Source: Verrucomicrobiota bacterium (lineage in GTDB: Bacteria > Verrucomicrobiota > Verrucomicrobiia > JABWAM01 > JAHFSZ01). From it: a DNA stretch of 34,511 nt. How positions within the stretch are numbered: position 1 is the first letter of the stretch; every line of letters starts with the position of its first letter. The DNA is taken from the NCBI GenBank assembly GCA_023265515.1, contig JAHFSZ010000024.1, forward strand, positions 1-34,511, given 5' to 3'. The notes beneath the pieces are model-generated. The model searched no databases. It saw nothing but the letters and a program-made list of their open reading frames with translations, and was not told where the DNA came from. Below are positions 32,866-34,511 of this stretch, piece by piece. The position numbers and the translations under genes were made by a program.

Positions 32866-33675
32866 CTAAAATCTCAACGAGGTGTTGACCTGCGACCCAT
32901 GGACTGCTTCATGGCATCCCGCGCCCCAGCAGGTGCCGGCGTTCAAGCGTCCGGAGTGGTTCGATCCCCCGATCAGAATCTGCCCATAAGCGGTTTGCTG
33001 CTGGAAGTGGCACTTCAAGCAGAGATTCGCGTTGCGTTCTATCAGCATCTTCTGGTTCACCGAACCATGAGGCGCATGGCACGAAGTGCACCCTTCGCGG
33101 ATCGCCTCATGCGGGAAAACAAAGGGCCCTTTCTGCATGGTGTGGCATTGAAAACAGGTTTCCTCGGATGCAGTCGTCGAAGTCCCCCCGCCCTTGATGA
33201 TGTCGCCCTTGTGAGGGTTATGGCAGTCGCCGCAACTCACCTTACCGCTCAGAACTGGATGGGTGTGCGGCAAATTGAATTCGCCTCGCTTGTCGAGGTG
33301 GCATTGAAAGCATGTTTCAGGCGACTTGCGCGGATTGATGATGGTTCCTCGTTTGCCACCGGACTCGACATGCAAACTCCCTGGACCATGGCACGACTCG
33401 CAACCCGCGTTTGCGGCATTCTCCCCCTTCGCCATGAGGCGGGCATGCGAAGCTGTTTTGAAATCCTTCGCGATCTCATCATGACACGTGGCGCAGGATT
33501 CAGCACCCACGAAGGTTGCGCCGGGAATCTGCGGCGGCGCCATTACCGTGCGGTCAACCGTGACGCACGAGATGGCGATGACTACGATCGTTAGAAAGGA
33601 TAGTAGAACGGACAAACGCCTGCGCCGCCGGCCCAGCGATTCGCGCGATGGATGATTCGGTGGAGAAACATTCAT
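32866..33675 (-). CDS. Octaheme c-type cytochrome, MtrA/OmaB/DmsE-like
   Basis: The 269-aa protein has an arginine-rich N-terminus, a hydrophobic signal region (LSVLLSFLTIVVIAIS) and C37, which could be a lipobox cysteine, though the -3 residue is atypical. Seven CxxCH motifs lie at C61, C92, C122, C148, C174, C196 and C219; an eighth site, C249-x4-C254H255 (CWGAGCHEAVHG), is the longer spacing known from cytochrome c3. The heme count equals that of Geobacter OmaB-type conduit cytochromes, and the order cytochrome then barrel (23-base spacer) fits porin-cytochrome clusters. It should sit inside the beta-barrel and wire periplasm to cell surface. It is the first gene of the cluster. Confidence 0.88.
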   Translation of the reverse strand: MNVSPPNHPSRESLGRRRRRLSVLLSFLTIVVIAISCVTVDRTVMAPPQIPGATFVGAESCATCHDEIAKDFKTASHARLMAKGENAANAGCESCHGPGSLHVESGGKRGTIINPRKSPETCFQCHLDKRGEFNLPHTHPVLSGKVSCGDCHNPHKGDIIKGGGTSTTASEETCFQCHTMQKGPFVFPHEAIREGCTSCHAPHGSVNQKMLIERNANLCLKCHFQQQTAYGQILIGGSNHSGRLNAGTCWGAGCHEAVHGSQVNTSLRF

Positions 33676-33876
33676 TCCCCGACACCCCGCTGTCTGAAAG
33701 ACAATAACATTTTTTCCTTCTGGAGGATGGACGGCCCCCTGTCCGCTTCCATCATTCGATGCGCAGACTGTCAGAAGTTCGTATGCCTGCGCTCTCCGTT
33801 CCTTGGTCAGCTCTTATCCATTTTTGCCCTTTTTGGGAAGCGGATTTTACGGCTCACCAAGATGCGCTTTTCAGTC
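33676..33876. other. Intergenic region upstream of the cytochrome cluster
   Basis: These 201 bases separate the DUF3147 gene from the first cytochrome gene, both on the minus strand, and should hold the promoter of the electron-transfer cluster. I see an A-rich patch (around 33824-33838), a GTAAAAT stretch near 33847-33853 that resembles a -10 element without a matching -35, and a short inverted repeat at 33691-33703. No element is convincing by eye. Confidence 0.45.
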
Positions 33877-34224
33877 TCAGCCGATTCCCAGTTTGCCCAG
33901 GATCCAGGCGTAACCGGCATATCCGGCCGACATGACCGCACAAGAAATGAGCAGCGACCAGATGAATGGGACGCCGCGCGACAGCAGCACGGGAAAGACC
34001 ACGAAAAAGAGCAACGACGGGATGACGAGCCAGAAAATGTCGCGCGACATCGTGACGAGCTTCGGAACGTCCTTCGTGTCGATGTAGATCCAGATGAAGG
34101 TCATGATCGAAATCATCGGCAAAGAGACAATCATCGCGCCGAGGAGCGGAAATCGCTTGGAAAGTTCCGAAACCGCCGCCACCACCACGGCCGTTGTCAC
34201 GACTTTGACCAGAAAGAAACCCAT
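33877..34224 (-). CDS. DUF3147 family membrane protein
   Basis: I start at the ATG at 34224 (MGFFLVKVVTTAVV), giving 115 aa; the track start at 34269 adds 15 residues unlike the family. It has about four membrane helices, and the pattern SELSKRFPLLGAMIVSLPM, then FIWIYIDTKDV and SRDIFWLVIPSLLFF is that of DUF3147 proteins, which have no known function. It lies between the partial TPR gene (66-base gap) and the cytochrome cluster (about 200 bases), so it is probably not part of the electron-transfer operon. Confidence 0.85.
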   Translation of the reverse strand: MGFFLVKVVTTAVVVAAVSELSKRFPLLGAMIVSLPMISIMTFIWIYIDTKDVPKLVTMSRDIFWLVIPSLLFFVVFPVLLSRGVPFIWSLLISCAVMSAGYAGYAWILGKLGIG

Positions 34225-34232
34225 CGGTGCGG

Positions 34233-34261
34233 AGTGTAAGGTGTCGGGCAGAGAGCGTAAA
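34233..34261 (-). promoter_or_regulatory. Candidate promoter of the DUF3147 gene
   Basis: On the minus strand TTTACG (34261-34256) and TACACT (34238-34233) are 17 bases apart, each matching four of six sigma70-type positions. The start of transcription would fall almost at the ATG (34224), and no ribosome binding site is visible, so the transcript could be leaderless. Weak evidence. Confidence 0.25.
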
Positions 34262-34290
34262 GCGCACAATCCGCCGCGGAACCGGGAGTT

Positions 34291-34511
34291 CTATTCCATG
34301 GCGGAGGGTCCCTTGATGGGCCCCAGAATCCTCTGATTGATGTCAAAGCTCAATTTTCCGCCCGGGTATTTGGCGGCTCTGCCAAACAGTGCCTGCGCCT
34401 GGGCCTTCATGCCCCGGCGCTCGTAATGGAGCCCGAATCGGCGCAAGTCATAGGCATTGGTCGGGTCGAAAGCGACGGCATCCTGATATTCCTTCTCTGC
34501 TGCCTGGAAAT
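34291..34511 (-). CDS. TPR-repeat protein, C-terminal part (5' end outside window)
   Basis: The frame is open on the minus strand from the window edge to a TAG at 34293-34291, encoding the last 72 residues; the ORF track misses it because no start lies inside. The sequence begins QAAEKEYQDAVAFDPTNAYDL and continues RRFGLHYERRGMKAQAQALFGRAA, the helix pairs of tetratricopeptide repeats with the usual P/N-A turn. The end is ILGPIKGPSAME. TPR repeats bind other proteins; the role of the missing N-terminal part cannot be told. Confidence 0.8.
   Translation of the reverse strand, partial: FQAAEKEYQDAVAFDPTNAYDLRRFGLHYERRGMKAQAQALFGRAAKYPGGKLSFDINQRILGPIKGPSAME

Noticed and set aside
32752-33594. 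280-aa plus-strand ORF
   Set aside because: Mostly antisense to the octaheme cytochrome gene; no motif found.
33691-33703. TGTCTGAAAGACA inverted repeat upstream of the octaheme gene as an operator
   Set aside because: Five-base arms are expected by chance in 200 bases, and no known regulator consensus is matched.

Overview
The window is a GC-rich bacterial chromosome segment. Nearly everything lies on the minus strand, in long runs of genes that overlap by 1-11 bases. Only a truncated transaldolase (left edge) and purC are on the plus strand. I see no tRNA, rRNA, CRISPR array, insertion sequence or phage gene. The mix (long-type transaldolase, fused MFS/spermidine-synthase-like protein, ResB/ResC cytochrome maturation, porin-cytochrome genes) fits an uncultured Gram-negative, perhaps of the PVC group (Verrucomicrobiota, Omnitrophota) or a similar lineage. 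That placement is a guess.

Region 1 (1-15135) is an envelope and sugar block. Read in the transcribed (minus) direction from 15135 it holds: a membrane protein fusing a glycoside-hydrolase-like TIM barrel to a GT2 glycosyltransferase; an MsbA-like ABC exporter; a glycosyltransferase-like protein; a 61-aa membrane protein; acylphosphatase; an ABC-2 ATPase/permease pair with a TPR protein; a metallophosphoesterase; gmd and fcl (GDP-mannose to GDP-L-fucose-type sugar); and a 1027-aa MFS/spermidine-synthase-like protein. The two spacers flanking gmd carry palindromic and tandem TTCGAA-type repeats.

Region 2 (15147-24885) starts with plus-strand purC. A converging minus-strand heme operon follows: hemE, hemN, hemG/hemY and hemH (uroporphyrinogen III to heme b), then resB and resC (heme export and attachment to apocytochromes), then an 82-aa unknown protein coupled to resC.

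Region 3 (25097-33675) is the most interesting part and is the likely consumer of that heme. In transcription order it encodes an octaheme MtrA/OmaB/DmsE-like cytochrome, an MtrB/PioB-like beta-barrel, two tandem monoheme cytochromes, a nine-heme tail-anchored cytochrome, a Rieske protein, a fused cytochrome b, and a NapC/NirT-like protein with three membrane segments and seven heme motifs. Together this looks like a quinone-to-outer-surface electron path: quinone pool, Rieske/cytochrome b, periplasmic cytochromes, porin-cytochrome conduit. There are 26 candidate c-heme sites in five proteins. The direction (reducing an external acceptor or oxidising an external donor such as Fe(II)) cannot be read from sequence, and no extracellular cytochrome is visible in the window.

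The right edge (33877-34511) has a DUF3147 membrane protein and the C-terminal end of a TPR protein. No gene-free stretch exceeds about 215 bases.
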